Assembly (NCBI GenBank): GCA_009103225.1
Contig: RHPI01003642.1
Span: 393,116 to 457,115 of the forward strand
Origin: Chlorokybus atmophyticus
Taxonomy: Eukaryota > Streptophyta > Chlorokybophyceae > Chlorokybales > Chlorokybaceae
Direction: 5' to 3'
DNA: 64,000 nt
Shown here: positions 1 through 13,100 of the stretch, piece by piece
Numbering within the stretch: the stretch's first letter is position 1
Layout: the number at the start of each line of letters is the position of its first letter
Translations under genes and position numbers: made by a program
Notes under the pieces: model-generated
The model's database searches: none
Told to the model about the DNA's origin: nothing
What the model saw: the letters and a program-made list of their open reading frames with translations, nothing else

Positions 1-3000
1 GCTATTGAGCTGCACAACACAATGCTGGCTCAGGGCTCCTTGACAGCTGAGGACGTGAATAGAATTGCTCAAAAGTACGTGACTGCGTTCTGGAGAGTCA
101 GTCGCACTCCGCCAGTGTTGTGCGAGCTGATTGTGCAGATGTTACTGATTGACGTGTATACATGCACAGAGACTGCATGTGTCCTTACTTTCCAATACAA
201 CTACTGGCACAATGCTGATGCTAGCCATGTTGCATTCTACAGTTCTCCAATGTACTCCGCATGCAGTGAACAGGTCATCCACTGTTGGTATTTTGCTATG
301 TGCATGTGCTTGGCAGCTCAGATCAGAGTGCACTGTCGTTTTGCATTGGCGCCAATAGCATATCGTTGCTATCGGCTGAGTGCCTTTCTGCAGGTATGGC
401 GTGACTGCAAAGACGCCCAGCTATAACTTGGAGTTGCGTGCCTTGTACGACGGGTACGTATGCACAAGTTCTTGTATGTTTGTTGTATTGTAGACACCCA
501 TGGAAATGGGGTTTTGTGCCATTTGTTTGAGCAAACATGCGGTCAATGTGAGTTTGATTTCGTATTGTACTTATGCAGCTATTTGAGTAACATGATTCCC
601 CGTGGTGATGAGCCACTTGTTGGTGATGAGGCCGAGCGGTTGAGAGTTTTCAAAGATGCCCTTGGGCTGGAGGATCGTGACGCAGCCGACGTCCATATGG
701 AGGTCTGTTTATGAGTTCTGCAGTAGGCTTGGTGTGTATGCCACAGCCCAGATGCGTTGCATTTTATTTGCAGACACTTTATAGCAGATTATACCATGTT
801 TTGCTCACCCAACACTGCATTGATTAGGTGTTGCTATTCCAAAGACTTGAAGCAGTGAGCATGTTTTAGTCAACAAAACAAGTCATGCATCCTCAATGCG
901 TTTTCCACGAATAGAGGATATATTGTGTCATTAGACTCATCCGCAGCCCTAAGCAGTGTATTAGACAGTTCTGTTTCTGGCATGTGTGTGGTTTGGAAAG
1001 TAGTGCAGCGCTCATGTATATGTCGCCTAAGCGCATGCCTTTAGCAACGGACTGATGTCCACACGCGGTCACAGGTTGGTCGTCGTATTTATCGGCAGCG
1101 CCTGGAGGTGGGCAGCAAAGATCTGGAAACCGAAGAACGTCGGGTGAGCATGCTTCGTGCTACTGGTCACTTGGCATGCTGTACTTTGCCGGGATCTTGA
1201 ATGGCATGTATGAACACTATGTCTTGGTTCCACAGGCATTCCAGAAGCTGGTATTCGTTTCCACACAGTTGTTTGGAGAGGCAAAAGCACGGTTCCTTTT
1301 GCCATGGAAGCGTGTGTTTAATGTCACAGATGGCCAGGTGAATACTTGCCTTACATTGTAATGTATCATACTTGCACAAGCAATGCACTTGGATGTGTGG
1401 TTACATGGAAGAGCACTGACCAGTGTTCGGTTGCAGCTTTCCGTTGCTTTGAGGGATAATGCCAGTCGTCTGTATCGCAAGCATTTGGAAGCGGTTATGT
1501 CGGACAATGGTGAGCACAAGACTACGATTGGGCCATCTTGGCTTTAAAGATGCTGGGGTTATGTTGCAGGTTGTTGGCATTAACTATGTGGTAGCTGAGT
1601 TGACGCTTCATTTATTTTGGTCGCAGATTTGGTTGTCAGCACATTGCAGGAGGCGCGACAGTACCAGCTTACACTTGGGCTCGGCGATGATGTACGCGCC
1701 CTTGAGTGTTGAGATGTCTGGTTTGTTGTTTTTACTGCATATGGCTATTGTGACGCTTCATGTGATTGCAGGTTGCTTCTGAGCACTTTCAAGATCTCTC
1801 CCGCAAGGCAGCAGAAGGTTTTGTGGAACAAGCTCTTGAAGTGGCAAATGCGCGCACCAGGAAGAAGTATGATTCAAACAAGTTGTGCTAGACATGCACC
1901 GCCATTAGATTAAACAACTCATCTTATGCAATAAATACAGGGATCTGTCACCTGCTATTGGCCAGATGTTCCAGCTACTCTCGTACAACAAGCAACGCAA
2001 TGAGATCTTAAAGGCACATCCACGAGAGTCTCTTCCAGCCGGTTTCGGCGTGGCAACACTCATGGGTACCTTGCAGTATGTTAGCGCGGTGTGTGTCGTT
2101 GGCACATTGCTTGGCGTGGTTTGTGGTGTGCAAGCTTCGGCAGTTGGTTTTGTTCATTATATTCATCTGGCTGTTGCAGGTGGTGACTTTGACACCGACC
2201 GACGTAGAGAGGACCTCAAAGCGTTGTATCGGATTTATCTGACAGATGCTTTGGAGTTTGGTGCACTGACTGCTCAAAAAGTAAGTAAGCAGATGACAGC
2301 AGCAAGCATTTGCGCTCTTCTCAATTGCGCCTGTCACACACTCACTGTTTTGCTCAACAGGAGACTGAGCTGCAGCAACTCAAGAACATATTTGGGCTGG
2401 GCAACAAAGAAGCGGAGGCAGTTACACTGGAGACTACAGCCAGAGTGTACAGGAAGTTCTTGCGTGATGCGGCTCAGCCTGAGGGCACCTTGGACACTGC
2501 GTCAAGCCCTGCGGAGTTCCTGGAGGAGCTCTGTGATAAGCTGCGCTTCGCGCCTGAGTCGGCTGCCAAAGTACATGAAGGTATGGAGAGGCTGTGTCAG
2601 CGTACTACTGCTGAGTTATGCGTCAGTTTGTGCTTATGCAACCATGCTTCCAGATATCTATCGGCAAAAGCTGGAGGCGTCGGTGGCAAGCAAGCGGCTC
2701 AGCGAGGAGGATAACACAGCGCTGCAACGGCTCAGAGTTATCTTGTGCATTCCGCGAAAGACTGTGCAGACGGCGAACAGGGATATCGTCGGCAAGTTGT
2801 TCCGTGAGGTATGGTACATTGTGAACCCAGGCGTTGCATCGTGCCAGCACTGGCCGACACAATGAAGCACATTGACTGCATGGTACTGATATACAGTATC
2901 TGGGCAGGTTGTTGATGATGCTCTCAAGGCCCCTGCTGGAAGCTTCTCCTCTGCTGATGCAGAACAAGTCATTGTCTCTCAAAGGAACTTGAGGCTGGAC

Positions 3001-4582
3001 ACGGATACAGCGAAGGAGATTTTGGGTGTCGCTGTGCGCGCACAGTTTATGAACTACATCAAGGAGTCCAAGCAACAGAAGTCAAGGTCAGTTCTTGCTC
3101 GGAGGAGTCTACCAGGCTTGGCAGTGGCCAGAGTCGTTTTTGGTTCGCTTACCTCTCTCTGTTGAGCAGACTAGACAGCGCGAAGAAGCTGAAGGAGATG
3201 ATCTTCTTCAGCAACATGGTTGTGGTGCCATTGCTTGAAGGGTTGAAGGAGAAGCCCATGGAGGCGGAGACCGATGCTAAGGATCAGGTCATTGATGTTG
3301 AGCCTGAAAAGGAGGAGGCCACAGCCGAATCGCAAGCAGAGGCTCCATCTGAGGAGGTCAAGGACGAGGACAAGGTCCGGTCTCTGAAGAAGACGCAAGA
3401 TGCCATGATGGCGGAGTTGGCCAAGTCCCAGCGCGAAGTTACGCTTCGGGACGAATTGGACAAGCGGGACAGAGAAGACCTGTACAAGAACTTCTTGATC
3501 TATTGCTTGTCTGGAAATGTGGTGCAGCTCGCGTTTGGTGCTACCGTGCAGGTATGTGACCCTGGCCGTGTATGTATGCATGTACCGAGTCGCATGTCCG
3601 GCAAGTCGGCGTAGTGGGTATGTGATGAGTAACGCTTTTCGCTGTCATCAGGTGGAGCGCGATCAGATGGAGTTTGTCCGTTTATCGCAGCTGGGTGACA
3701 TTCTGGGTCTTAACCCTGTTGAAATCCAGCAGATTCACAGTGGCCTTGCAGAGCAGGCATTTGAGGCCAATGTCAAACAGATACTGGCTGATGGCCGGAT
3801 GAATTCAGAAAAGGCAGGCTACATGAAGAGCATGCAGGATCAGCTCGGCTTGTCTGATGAAGCTGCCAACAAGATTGTCAGCAAGCTTGTGAACACGCGC
3901 ATTTCCAAGGATATGGAAGCCAGCATGGCTGAAGGCAAGCTGAGCATTGATGACATCAAGGAGCTGCGTGACCAGGGCGCCAATGTTGACGGCATGATTC
4001 CCATCAACAAGAGGTTGCAGCTTTACAAGAAAAGTGTAGAGCTGGCCCTATCAGCTGGGTCAGTGGATTTCGACGCTGAAAGGATACTTGAGCGCGAGCC
4101 CGCCATCCTTGGTCTTGCAGAGGACAGAACTTCCAAGGTGAGTCTAGTACTGAAGATGTTGTTGCACGGTGCTTCGTATCCATGCAATGTCTGGATTATG
4201 TGTGCTCAATGTGTACCATTCGTGCAATTCCTGAGTGTTGTACTTGTGGTCACAGGTCATCAAAGAAATTGGCCGTGAGAAGAAGAAGAACGCGCTGATT
4301 CAAGCCGTTGCGGCTTTGCGCAAAAAGAACAAGCCAGACGTTGTGTCCCAACTGAACAACCTAGTGAACTGCCAACGGTTACTTCCTGAGGTGGATGTGG
4401 ACTGGAGTGTGAAGGAAGAGAAGGAAGACTTGTACAGTCTGTACGCGTCGGACGTGTCCGATGCCGAGAAGAAGCAGCTGCTGCAGACGGCGTTGAAGAT
4501 AGACAGTGCCGCTGCCCAGCAGCTTGTTGAAAGCGCTCACTCCTTTGAGATGGATGTAGAGGAGGAGGAGGCTTTCTTCTAG
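1..4582 (+). CDS. TIC110: TIC110, chloroplast inner-envelope translocon protein (5' part lies outside the window)
   Basis: TIC110 forms part of the protein import machinery of the chloroplast inner envelope, with a large helical stromal region that contacts incoming preproteins and chaperones. Exons: 1-74, 394-453, 579-702, 1075-1143, 1236-1337, 1437-1509, 1627-1691, 1772-1866, 1941-2065, 2180-2280, 2361-2580, 2654-2808, 2908-3086, 3170-3551, 3652-4137 and 4256-4582, all with GT-AG borders and matching phases. Diagnostic blocks are GDEPLVGDEAERLRVFKDAL followed by VGRRIYRQRLEVG, then AFQKLVFVS, FLLPWKRVFNVTDGQ and ALRDNASRLY, which run in the family order. The exon at 3170-3551 carries an acidic Glu-rich insert between helical repeats. 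The protein ends in an acidic tail (EEEEAFF). The N-terminal transit peptide and membrane anchors lie upstream of base 1. Identification is from remembered family motifs, not from a search. Confidence 0.93.
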
Positions 4583-6562
4583 GAGGGTTGCGTATTACGC
4601 TAGACGGCTGATTACTTTGTGCTCGCGTTCTTGCAATTGTATTGTGTTTTGCTTAGAAGTAATGCTGCCATGTTGGTTTGCAGCTTGCAAAGCTTGCTGT
4701 TGCTTTACCTTGCTTTCAGCAAGGTAAATCAGTACCGACACGCAGACGAGGTTTGTCAGCCTGGCCACTCAAGAGTGCCTGGCCACTAGAGAGTGCCTGC
4801 CCTCAACTGAAAGCACAATGTCTTCCTATTGTTTTGTAACTGTCACACGCACAGCATTGCATATATTCTACTCTACATCTCCTCATCCTTCTAAGAACGC
4901 TGAATCAGGGAGTTGAAGGCAAGGAAGTAGGGAGGCGACTGCGTTAACTGCGGAAGGTTTTGCGCCCTCCAGCAATGTTGACGTAGGGTATAGCGTAGCT
5001 AACACCCAAAACACTAGCCACATGCAAGGGATTTCACAAACACAAGTCTACCGCTGAGGCTCATATAGCCTTACAGCAAACAAAGCAAGCCTGTCACCTA
5101 ACATATCAAGAAGGTTTGGCCTATGCAATGCGCTGGACGCGCACAGACCATGCGAAGTGTAATTGCCCGTGCTTGTGTACCTGTTAGTAGTATGACGTCC
5201 ATGGCCTTACATGAGAGCCTGTTGTAGCTGCAGTGCGTGATGAAGAGTGCAACACGGGGATGGAATCAAGGTTGATCAACTGAAAGGATGGTGCACTCGT
5301 CGTGCAACGAGGTCACTCATGTAACTTCACCATGTTCTTGAGCGGCCTTGCAGCGCCCTTGCGTTCGGGTGAGCGCATGCACTGGCCACATCTACCGTCC
5401 CTGCGAGCGCTGATCAAAGCTGGAGGGTGTGTCTGCCACTCATGCACACTGTGGAGCACAGTGTGACAGTGGTGATGGTGGTGACAGAGGGTGAGCAACT
5501 ATGCCTGCGTGCAGCCCGGTGGTCCAATGCTCGGTTCAGTCGTGAGTACATGCATCGCTAAGTGTGGCCGACCTGTGCGCCTCAGGTTGGTTGCTTCTTA
5601 CGTTGCCCTGCTACCGCTACTGCCTGCCTCAAGCACCCACCCACGCACTTATTGCATTGCACATAGAAGCACTCAGCATAGTAGTGCCCCCGGTGTAATG
5701 TAATTGTGCCGGCCTGTTTGTTTGCTTGCTTTACTCTTGTTGGCTTGTGAGCTTGTGTGAGCTTGTATGTGCATGGACTGCATGTATGAAAGATGACTTA
5801 TATCCTATGCATGCGTTGGGTGAATGCCAGGCATGTTCAACACGTGTTAGCCTGTCCTGACTTAGGCCCCCTGACAAATGCGGTGTGTCGATTGCAGTGA
5901 AAGCCAGCGGCGCAGTTGTCGTGATGGCGGTCACTTGTTTTGGTAAGTCAGGAGGCGTTGTTTAGTAGTTGTAGTTGGCCAGCTTTTGCAACGGGGTGTT
6001 GTGGTGGCCGCCTTGGGTATAAGCGCCGGCGCCGGCATCCGTCTGTCCGTAGTGTCGCCGGCCACTTGTTGAGTGAGTCAGCATCCCGCGCTGTGAACCT
6101 GCACCCACGGCAAGCATGCGTGCATGTATCGCAGCTGTCGATACATGCAGCTGTAGGTTCGCAGTGGTGAGCTTGGCATGCTTGGTATGCTTGGTATGCT
6201 TTATTAACACACTCCACCATTAGCAACAATCAACAACAGCAACAGTGTGCCACTGTTGCTGATTGCTTACTCAATAACAGCACGCTGCTTGAGCCTCGAT
6301 TCTAGTTGGTTCATTGAATGAATGTGCTGCTGATGGCTGCGCAACAGCAGAGCTGTGCATGGGGCCGCCTGCTATCGTCGGCGTATACTTGAGAGGGGAG
6401 CGGTTTGGCTGACCACTTGTGCAAAGGGAGACAGAAAATACCACGCCGACTGACACAAGAAGGTAGCTATGTTTTCGTTTGGTTGGTGCATGCACTTGAC
6501 ATGTGCTATCTGCAAACCTGACCACGCACTTGGCAAGCAGGCACTCCCGTCAACAAACAACA
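4583..6562. other. Intergenic region between TIC110 and POLH
   Basis: No exon chain with convincing coding character was seen on either strand. There is a short tandem of GCTTGGTATG-like units at about 6171-6200 and a small perfect hairpin (AGCAACAGTG / CACTGTTGCT) near 6237-6259. It should contain the TIC110 3' UTR and the POLH promoter, but I could not define a poly(A) signal or a TATA element with confidence. Confidence 0.5.
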
Positions 6563-9500
6563 ATGGGGCACAGGACTATGTCCAATTCAAGGGTTGTTGT
6601 GCACATAGACATGGACGCTTTCTACGCTCAAGTAAGCACCCTTGGTCTTTGTGCCAATGCCATTCTCAACACTTTGGCGGGCGTACAATATGCTCGTTGC
6701 TCTTGCAGGTGGAGCAAGTGCGCCTGAGTATCGATCCAGCTGAGCCAGTAAGTGAGTTGTTTGGTTGCAGCTCAGCGCATTGCTCTATGGGTGTGCTAGG
6801 AATCTAGCAGGAAGGTTGCTACTTGTCGTGTTGTGTGTTCAGTTGGCAGTGCAGCAGTGGCAAGGCTTGATTGCTGTCAACTACCCTGCTCGTGCCGCTG
6901 GCGTCACGCGGCACATGCGTATCCAGGTACTAAACAGGGATGTTAGTAGTGTTGTGCTTTGCTGTGTACGCGGACCCCTCTGTTGTGAACAGCTACGTTG
7001 ACACTGTTGCGTCAAATGAAGTGTTGTGGTGGTCACTCATGCACGATTGTTTTTGCAGGAAGCACTAGAGAAGGTAGGTGCGGGTTGGTGGTATGGAAGT
7101 CGGCTCGTCTTCTTTGAACTATAACAACGTTTGCTGGCAGTGTCCGCATCTGAAAACCGTGCACGTCGAGGTCATAGGTGGGGAGCCAGGCACAACAGAG
7201 CGAGAGCAGGGCAAGGTGTCGCTGGAAAGATATCGCCGGGTGCGTCCTTGTTAGCTTTTTCTCGGGCATTGCGCAAAAGTACTGTTGGCTTGGTCACGCA
7301 AACGTATTATGGCAGACTACCATCATCGTTGTCGTCGGTGCTGACTTTGTTGTCAGCCCTTTGTTACTTGCAGGCGGCTGTAGGCATAGAGGCCTTGTTT
7401 CGCAGGTTTACACCGCTGTGCGAGAGAGCTAGTATAGATGAAGCCTATCTGGATCTAACGTCTAAGGTTGGGATTGACCCCTGCGAATTCTGATTGTGTA
7501 CTGCGTGGGTGGTGTGCCTGCATCACCTTGCTGCGGCATTGCAGGTGGAAGAGTTGCTAGCTGGGCCGGATTGTGATACTGTCATGGCTGAGTGCAATTT
7601 CATCGCACCAGTGGTGGAGCCGCCACCTGCTCCAGCGGCAGAGCAACATGCAGATTATGAACTTCATACTGAAGCCGCAGGCATTGCTGAAGATGAGCAT
7701 CAAGTACCAGACAGTACGCCGCCTGAGGTTCCTGCAAATACTACTTATGTGTCGGATGGCAGTCCACTTGACGCCTCTTTCGAGTTTGATCGCAGGTAAC
7801 TAGTGTTGCGGCTAACCTGGGCTTCTTGCAGTTTCGCGTGCCGGCATGCCTAATGCTGATGTTCTGAAGTCTTCTGTGCATGTCACTTCAGACTGATGGT
7901 GGGGGCAGCACTGACATCACGCATACGAGCTGCAGTAAAAAGCGAGCTTGGTTACACCTGCAGCGCAGGCATTTCCTTCAACAAACTGTTGGCCAAGATA
8001 GCTTCCTCAAAGAACAAACCAAACAAGCAGACAGTGGTGGGTGGTTGTGTAGTGCCTGCAGAACTGTATGCATCCAGTGTAATTGCTGCTCCCAGTACAA
8101 ACCTGAAGTTATGGGCAATTCTGCAGGTGCCCTTGCGTGCTGTAGATGGCCTGATGAAGGAGCTGCCTCTGAAGAAGATTCGTAATCTTGGAGGCAAATT
8201 GGGAGCTGTAAGGGTTGGCATGTCGGTGTAGCTGCAGTGGTCTGCGCAGCCAGTGCTTGTACGAGGCAGCATGTACATTACATTTGTTTCTGCAACAGGA
8301 GCTGGAGTCCCGTGGTTGTGTCACTGCTGGAGATGTACAGGCATTCAGCTGGGAGAGGATGTGCTCTGACTTTGGAGATCGCATGGGCAGCTGGGTGTAC
8401 TTCGCTGTAAGGTACTCGAGTTGCTGACTACAAGGGCAGTGAGCATTCAAAAGGCACCGTTGAGGTGTTGTAGGTCTCTTTCTGCAAACTTAGTCCTTAT
8501 CAACCAATCTTTTTCCCTGCTGTTCTCAGGGGTCAGAATGACGATCCAGGTAATTGCAACATGGCATACCTGCTTCGCATGTCTGCAAAGCGCGCTAATG
8601 TGAAGTACCATGTGTCAGTGACCGTCAAGGAGGGTGTGAAGTCCATGCTGGCCGCAAAAACATTTGAATCTACTTGCGACAATGCGATCTTGCAGTAAGA
8701 CAGCGTTCATACTGTCAGCAAGTTACAATGCTTCCTGCAAGGTGCTTGTTGAGATGACCTTTGCGCAGCCGATGGATGGAGATACTGGCTGAGGAGATTT
8801 CCATGCGGATGACAGCAGATCACAGCAACAGGCAGCCTCGCACATTGAGTCTGTCTTACAGGAATGCAACGACTTCCAAAGACAGGTTCATTGAGTGCAT
8901 GCATGCATTCTGCAACATGCGACTGACCGTTGCGTAGTTCTTCTGCACCATGGCAAGGAAACACAATGAATCACGCAATGCTAAGCGTACAATGCGCAGA
9001 TCCAAGTCGTGCCCCTTCCCACATGGAGCGCTTGTAACCCAAGAAAGAGAAGCTATCAAGCATATTCTGTTAGACGCTGGTCAGTTACAATATGAACAAG
9101 AATTGGTGTTTGGTACATTGTGGTGGGAGGTATGCTAATGAGCATTCGTATCATGCCAGGCATGACTTTGCTGCGGAAAGCTGGTGAGGAAAGTTTCCCA
9201 TGCTGTCGGCTGGCTCTGTCTGCTACCAACTGGGTGGACTTGCCAGCACCAGTAAGCCCATTGCACACAGTGATAAATTGCTCGTCCATGTGCACCTCCT
9301 CATTTCTTGATGGTTGATCATGCCGCTTGTAGGGCAAAGCAAACATCACAAGCTTTTTTGGAAGTCCTGCTGTGAAGACGAATGCCGAGTCTAGCGACAT
9401 GCACAGTGCTCTTCAGCAACCAATAGCCGTCGTGCCAAATAAGCGAGCAGCCCCCAATCCGTTAGCATCGGCATTTGCGCGCGCATCCAAGAAGATTGCG

Positions 9501-9857
9501 GCAGTCAGCACCCATACACCTGTTACTGTTGACTTGGTGGATGACTCTGTCAGCGTTGCTCAGAAGTTGGGCGCGGACGGCATTACTATTGCGCAAGAGG
9601 ATCAGATAGGTGGCGCATCATCTGTTGGCGCGGGTGCAGTGGTGGCTGGATCAGCGCGACATAGTGAGCTTGCTGATGATAGTGCTTTTCAACTGGAGGA
9701 TGTGGATGTGGCGGAGCAGCAGCGGTTGTACAAGCAACTCACGCACCGCAGTGCCACGCCGTCAACAGTTGCGTTACCAACTGCGAATGGCAAGAATGCG
9801 CAGAGTAGGGACCAGCGCTCAGTGGCGTCCTTCTTCAGCAAAACGCTGAAGAGGTAG
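6563..9857 (+). CDS. POLH: DNA polymerase eta, Y-family translesion polymerase
   Basis: Pol eta copies past UV photoproducts in the nucleus. My model has 16 exons (6563-6631, 6709-6747, 6843-6926, 7059-7073, 7141-7239, 7374-7466, 7545-7795, 7892-8036, 8127-8207, 8299-8411, 8530-8549, 8619-8694, 8769-8885, 8958-9079, 9160-9251, 9333-9857), giving 646 aa with every phase closing. The palm starts with HIDMDAFYAQVE and contains the second acidic motif SIDEAYLDLT. Further matches are CSAGISFNKLLAKIASSKNK (fingers/thumb) and LPLKKIRNLGGKLG (helix-hairpin region). The little-finger domain ends with LALSATNWVDL. The C-terminus reads QRSVASFF, a PCNA-interacting (PIP) motif. I did not see a UBZ zinc finger. 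Exons of 15 and 20 nt are unusually small. Another in-frame ATG occurs at 6503. The 3' border of the 8885 donor and its 8958 acceptor is the least certain junction. Confidence 0.92.
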
Positions 9858-10339
9858 TGGACTTAGAGCTGTGTAGTGTAGATTCCAGCCAGTGCATGTA
9901 TTGTAAGAATTCATGACAAAGAGATATGGATGTGGATGTGCAGCGTGTCAACCACTGGCTTTTGCCAAGTCTGCAGTCTGGTGGCATAAATTTCCCGAAC
10001 GAGGTGCATATCTATACGTGCACGCGTCATGTGAGTATGACATGCCACATGCGACTACTGCATGCTGTTTTGGTGTCACTGGCCGCATGCATTGGTGTTG
10101 ATGCTGATCAGCACCCATTAAAGCACATCAGCTTGCATCGACGCTGACCAAAGCCATACACTGCAAGCAAGACGGTACCGCCAGACAATAAAGCATTGTG
10201 TACACATGTAACGAAAGCTTATGGTGTTGAGTGCACGGTTGCATGGGTCAGTATGCATGTACAGCCCATTCACGCATATGCACACCTCATTTCATGTGCA
10301 CATGTACACAGGCGCAAACATGGTTAAAGCACCCAAGCA

Positions 10340-10398
10340 CTTGCACGAATGAAGCCTTCATTCGTGCAAGGAAAGTGGCAGCACATGTGGCACTTTCC
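10340..10398. repeat. Two adjacent hairpins
   Basis: CTTGCACGAATGAAG is followed immediately by its inverted copy (10340-10370, 15-bp arms). It abuts a second hairpin with arms GGAAAGTG and CACTTTCC (10370-10398). Possibly the core of a foldback element. No coding signal. Confidence 0.8.
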
Positions 10399-10791
10399 AA
10401 CATAGCATATTATACAACAGTAGAAGAACACGTCAACAAAGGGAGGAATACGTCGTGAGGCATGGCCCTGCAGAAACCACCCGTATGTTTTGACCTAAAG
10501 CTTCGTCCGAAGTAGGAGACGCTGACAACGCGGATCCAAATAATCAACGGTTTTATGGCCCATGTGCTTGCTAACTGCTCTACAAAGGTGCGTGCATCTG
10601 CGGGCCACGTGGGCATGGCAGCTGCCAATTGTAGTAGCAGTAACTATGTCTCAGCGCAGGTCATGGATGCTTATGTCGTCTTGAAACGACAAAAACTTAG
10701 CATCGATCTCGATGTTGCACCTATAGTATAAGCACCTGAGCATGTGCACTAGCTTAGACAAAGCTCTTAGCTTTGATAATATTGATAATAT

Positions 10792-10837
10792 TGTGTACAA
10801 TAGGAATTTGCGTTGATTGCAAACTTCTATTGTACAC
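10792..10837. repeat. Hairpin (GTGTACAATAG arms)
   Basis: Inverted repeat with arms GTGTACAATAG and CTATTGTACAC, extended inward by TTTGC/GCAAA. It lies in AT-rich DNA and has no coding content. Confidence 0.75.
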
Positions 10838-11047
10838 GGCTCGTATACACGCGTGAGCTCATGTGTAAAACTCAAAGTATATTGATGGAAAGGTGCTTTT
10901 TTAATGTCTATTGATGTGTCGAACCTCCGTCAAATAGCCCGTATACATATCGGGCACATCCATCATATGCACGTGCACAATCATCAATGTTTTACAGGCA
11001 TATATCATTGTAAATCGCAACCTTGCAAAGTTTTGCAGAGCTTAAGC

Positions 11048-11154
11048 GCAAAGTGCAGGATTACGTACATGAACTTGGAGGTCTTCGAAGTTTTCGAAAG
11101 ACCTCCAAAAACACACCTCACACATTACACAAACTTTGTAGTCCTGCACTTTGC
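11048..11154. repeat. Nested foldback repeat
   Basis: Outer arms GCAAAGTGCAGGA (11048-11060) and TCCTGCACTTTGC (11142-11154) are perfect inverse complements. An inner stem GGAGGTCTT / AAGACCTCC flanks a TTCGAAG-type centre. A nested structure of this size could be a decayed miniature element or a hairpin precursor. Confidence 0.8.
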
Positions 11155-11669
11155 TCGACATGGCTGAGTTATGTGTTTGAAAACACAACTCAAACATGAT
11201 TTCGCTGCAACCTTGCGCACCCCCATACGCACGCCTACCAATTGCAGTGCGGCTTGCAGTTATAGAAGACGCAACAACAGCAATGCACTTGCAAGAAAAC
11301 CAAGATCTTCAAGAGACTTTTGCTCAAGCTGCTGCAAGACATTTATGCTAAGGCTTTCGGTTATAACAGGCACATTGCCGTGATGGCTGTTCGACAGCCA
11401 CATCCTCATGGTACGAGGTGTATTGCCTGTCGCTAAATGTGTTGGTGATGATATAAACATATAACACCGTTGCACTTGTTGGTGGACGCAAAGAGTGTTG
11501 TTATCGAGTTTGGCTCGAAGCATTTTTTTAAACGACACTATAGTCATCATTTTGCTATTGACATACACTTGCGAAAAATATTTGGCTTTAACAGCAACTT
11601 AATGTGTCAAGCATATTTAAGGGCAATGAAAGCAGCATCAGAAGCTTATCTTCTCACAAGATTGTAAAC

Positions 11670-11990
11670 ATTAAAACACAACATTAACGGCAAGATTACA
11701 AAAGTCAGTTGCACAACATGACCAATCAGTTCTACGTTTTGCGCACAATTCCTTCAAGCTCCCCAATACGTCGGTGCATGTTGGCGTGAATAGTGTCCGT
11801 TACTTCACGCCTGACAGCTTTCAGCTAGCTTCCTTGCGCAGCAATGCATCGCTCAAGCTTCGTTTCCAAGGTGACTGCCAATTTCGTCAACTTGATTTTG
11901 CTTGCCGTGATGAAAGTCCATTCCTGACGTAGCTACGTGGTTGGTGGCTGCGCGGTTATATGTGCAGTATCAAAGGCAAACCGAAGCATA
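11670..11990 (-). pseudogene. Copy A of a dispersed repeat carrying a decayed ORF end
   Basis: On the minus strand this reads like the C-terminal end of a protein: a stretch with TLETKLERCIAAQG, a premature stop, then TIHANMHRRIGELEGIV and a terminal stop, followed by conserved AT-rich 3' sequence ending in TTTTAAT. The same layout occurs at 13101-13460 with many substitutions but preserved residue classes. The K/E/L-rich spacing suggests a coiled-coil end of a transposon protein. I do not recognise the family. The internal stop marks this copy as broken. Confidence 0.7.
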
Positions 11991-12096
11991 CATGCGTAAT
12001 GCGTACATGTGCGAGTGCCTTGAGGGTGTTCAACTATACTACAATTGTATGATACAATTGTGCTTGCTGGCCAGCTGTCATTTACATAATGACTAT

Positions 12097-12432
12097 CGTA
12101 TTTACCCGTTCACACTGCCCCCCTTCCAACATAGTGCCCCCTCAAAATTTATTTAGGGGTAATTGTATTTCGGGGAGGGCACTCTATTTGGAAGGGGCAA
12201 TTGTATAAGGTCGTGATTACGCTGACTAAACGTATATGACTAAATGTGACGTAATTCGGAACAATACGTAACAGGACCGTAACTCAAGTGTAACTTACTG
12301 CATTTTATGTGTAATACTATAGCGGTGGGGCTTCGTATACGAGAAAGGGGCATAATAGAGCCTAACAAAGTGCCCCCCTTAGAACCGGGGGGGGTAATTG
12401 TAATAGGGGGGCACTTACAGCGGGTAAATACG
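12097..12432. mobile_element. MITE-like element with CGTATTTACCCG terminal inverted repeats
   Basis: The 12-bp ends CGTATTTACCCG (12097-12108) and CGGGTAAATACG (12421-12432) are perfect inverse complements. Inside are two G/C-tract hairpins, CCCTTCCAA...TTGGAAGGG and AAGTGCCCCCC...GGGGGGCACTT, each next to TAATTGTA. An element with similar ends (TTTACCC) and similar internal G-tract hairpins is present at 22047-22230. There is no ORF, so this would be non-autonomous. A target duplication was not clear. Confidence 0.75.
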
Positions 12433-13100
12433 GTGGTTTTGTTGCACGCGAAAGTGCGTTATGATTGTTTGAATGACTACACGCATCATGTAAATAAATG
12501 ATGCGACGCCAGTATTATGTGCGACGTGTCATGCACGACGCATGTGACTGATAAGTATCACAAATTAAATATGATTAGATCACAAGCCTTATAACCTATT
12601 TGTGTCGCATTGCGGTTATTTTTATGTTTCAACCATATTGACAATCTTTGGTAAAAAACATTTGCTGCAAAAAGCGACTACTGTTGCAACTGTACGAATC
12701 CATTATGCACTATGCTACACAAAACACGATGGATCGAATTATGTTGGATAAGCAGATCAAGGTAGCTCTGTAATATAAAACCAAGGATTCGTCACATGCA
12801 ACAATTGTAGCTTACGAGCGGCATGTGTGTGTGTGTGTGCGTGTGCCATAATATAATATAATGGTAACGTTATATTCAAACTATGCACATTGAGTCAAGC
12901 TACTATTTCACATAATTTGTCCCATGCAACGCATATAATTGATCTCTGCACGTGGTATGCTACATTTACTTACCATATTTCAGGTTTATCACGAAGTATC
13001 TGTATGTGATAAAGTTTACAACAAAAGAGTTGCATAACCATGATGACGCTTGTATTAACTTGCACAGTAGCCATGAAGATAGTCACAACACTGTTTAATG

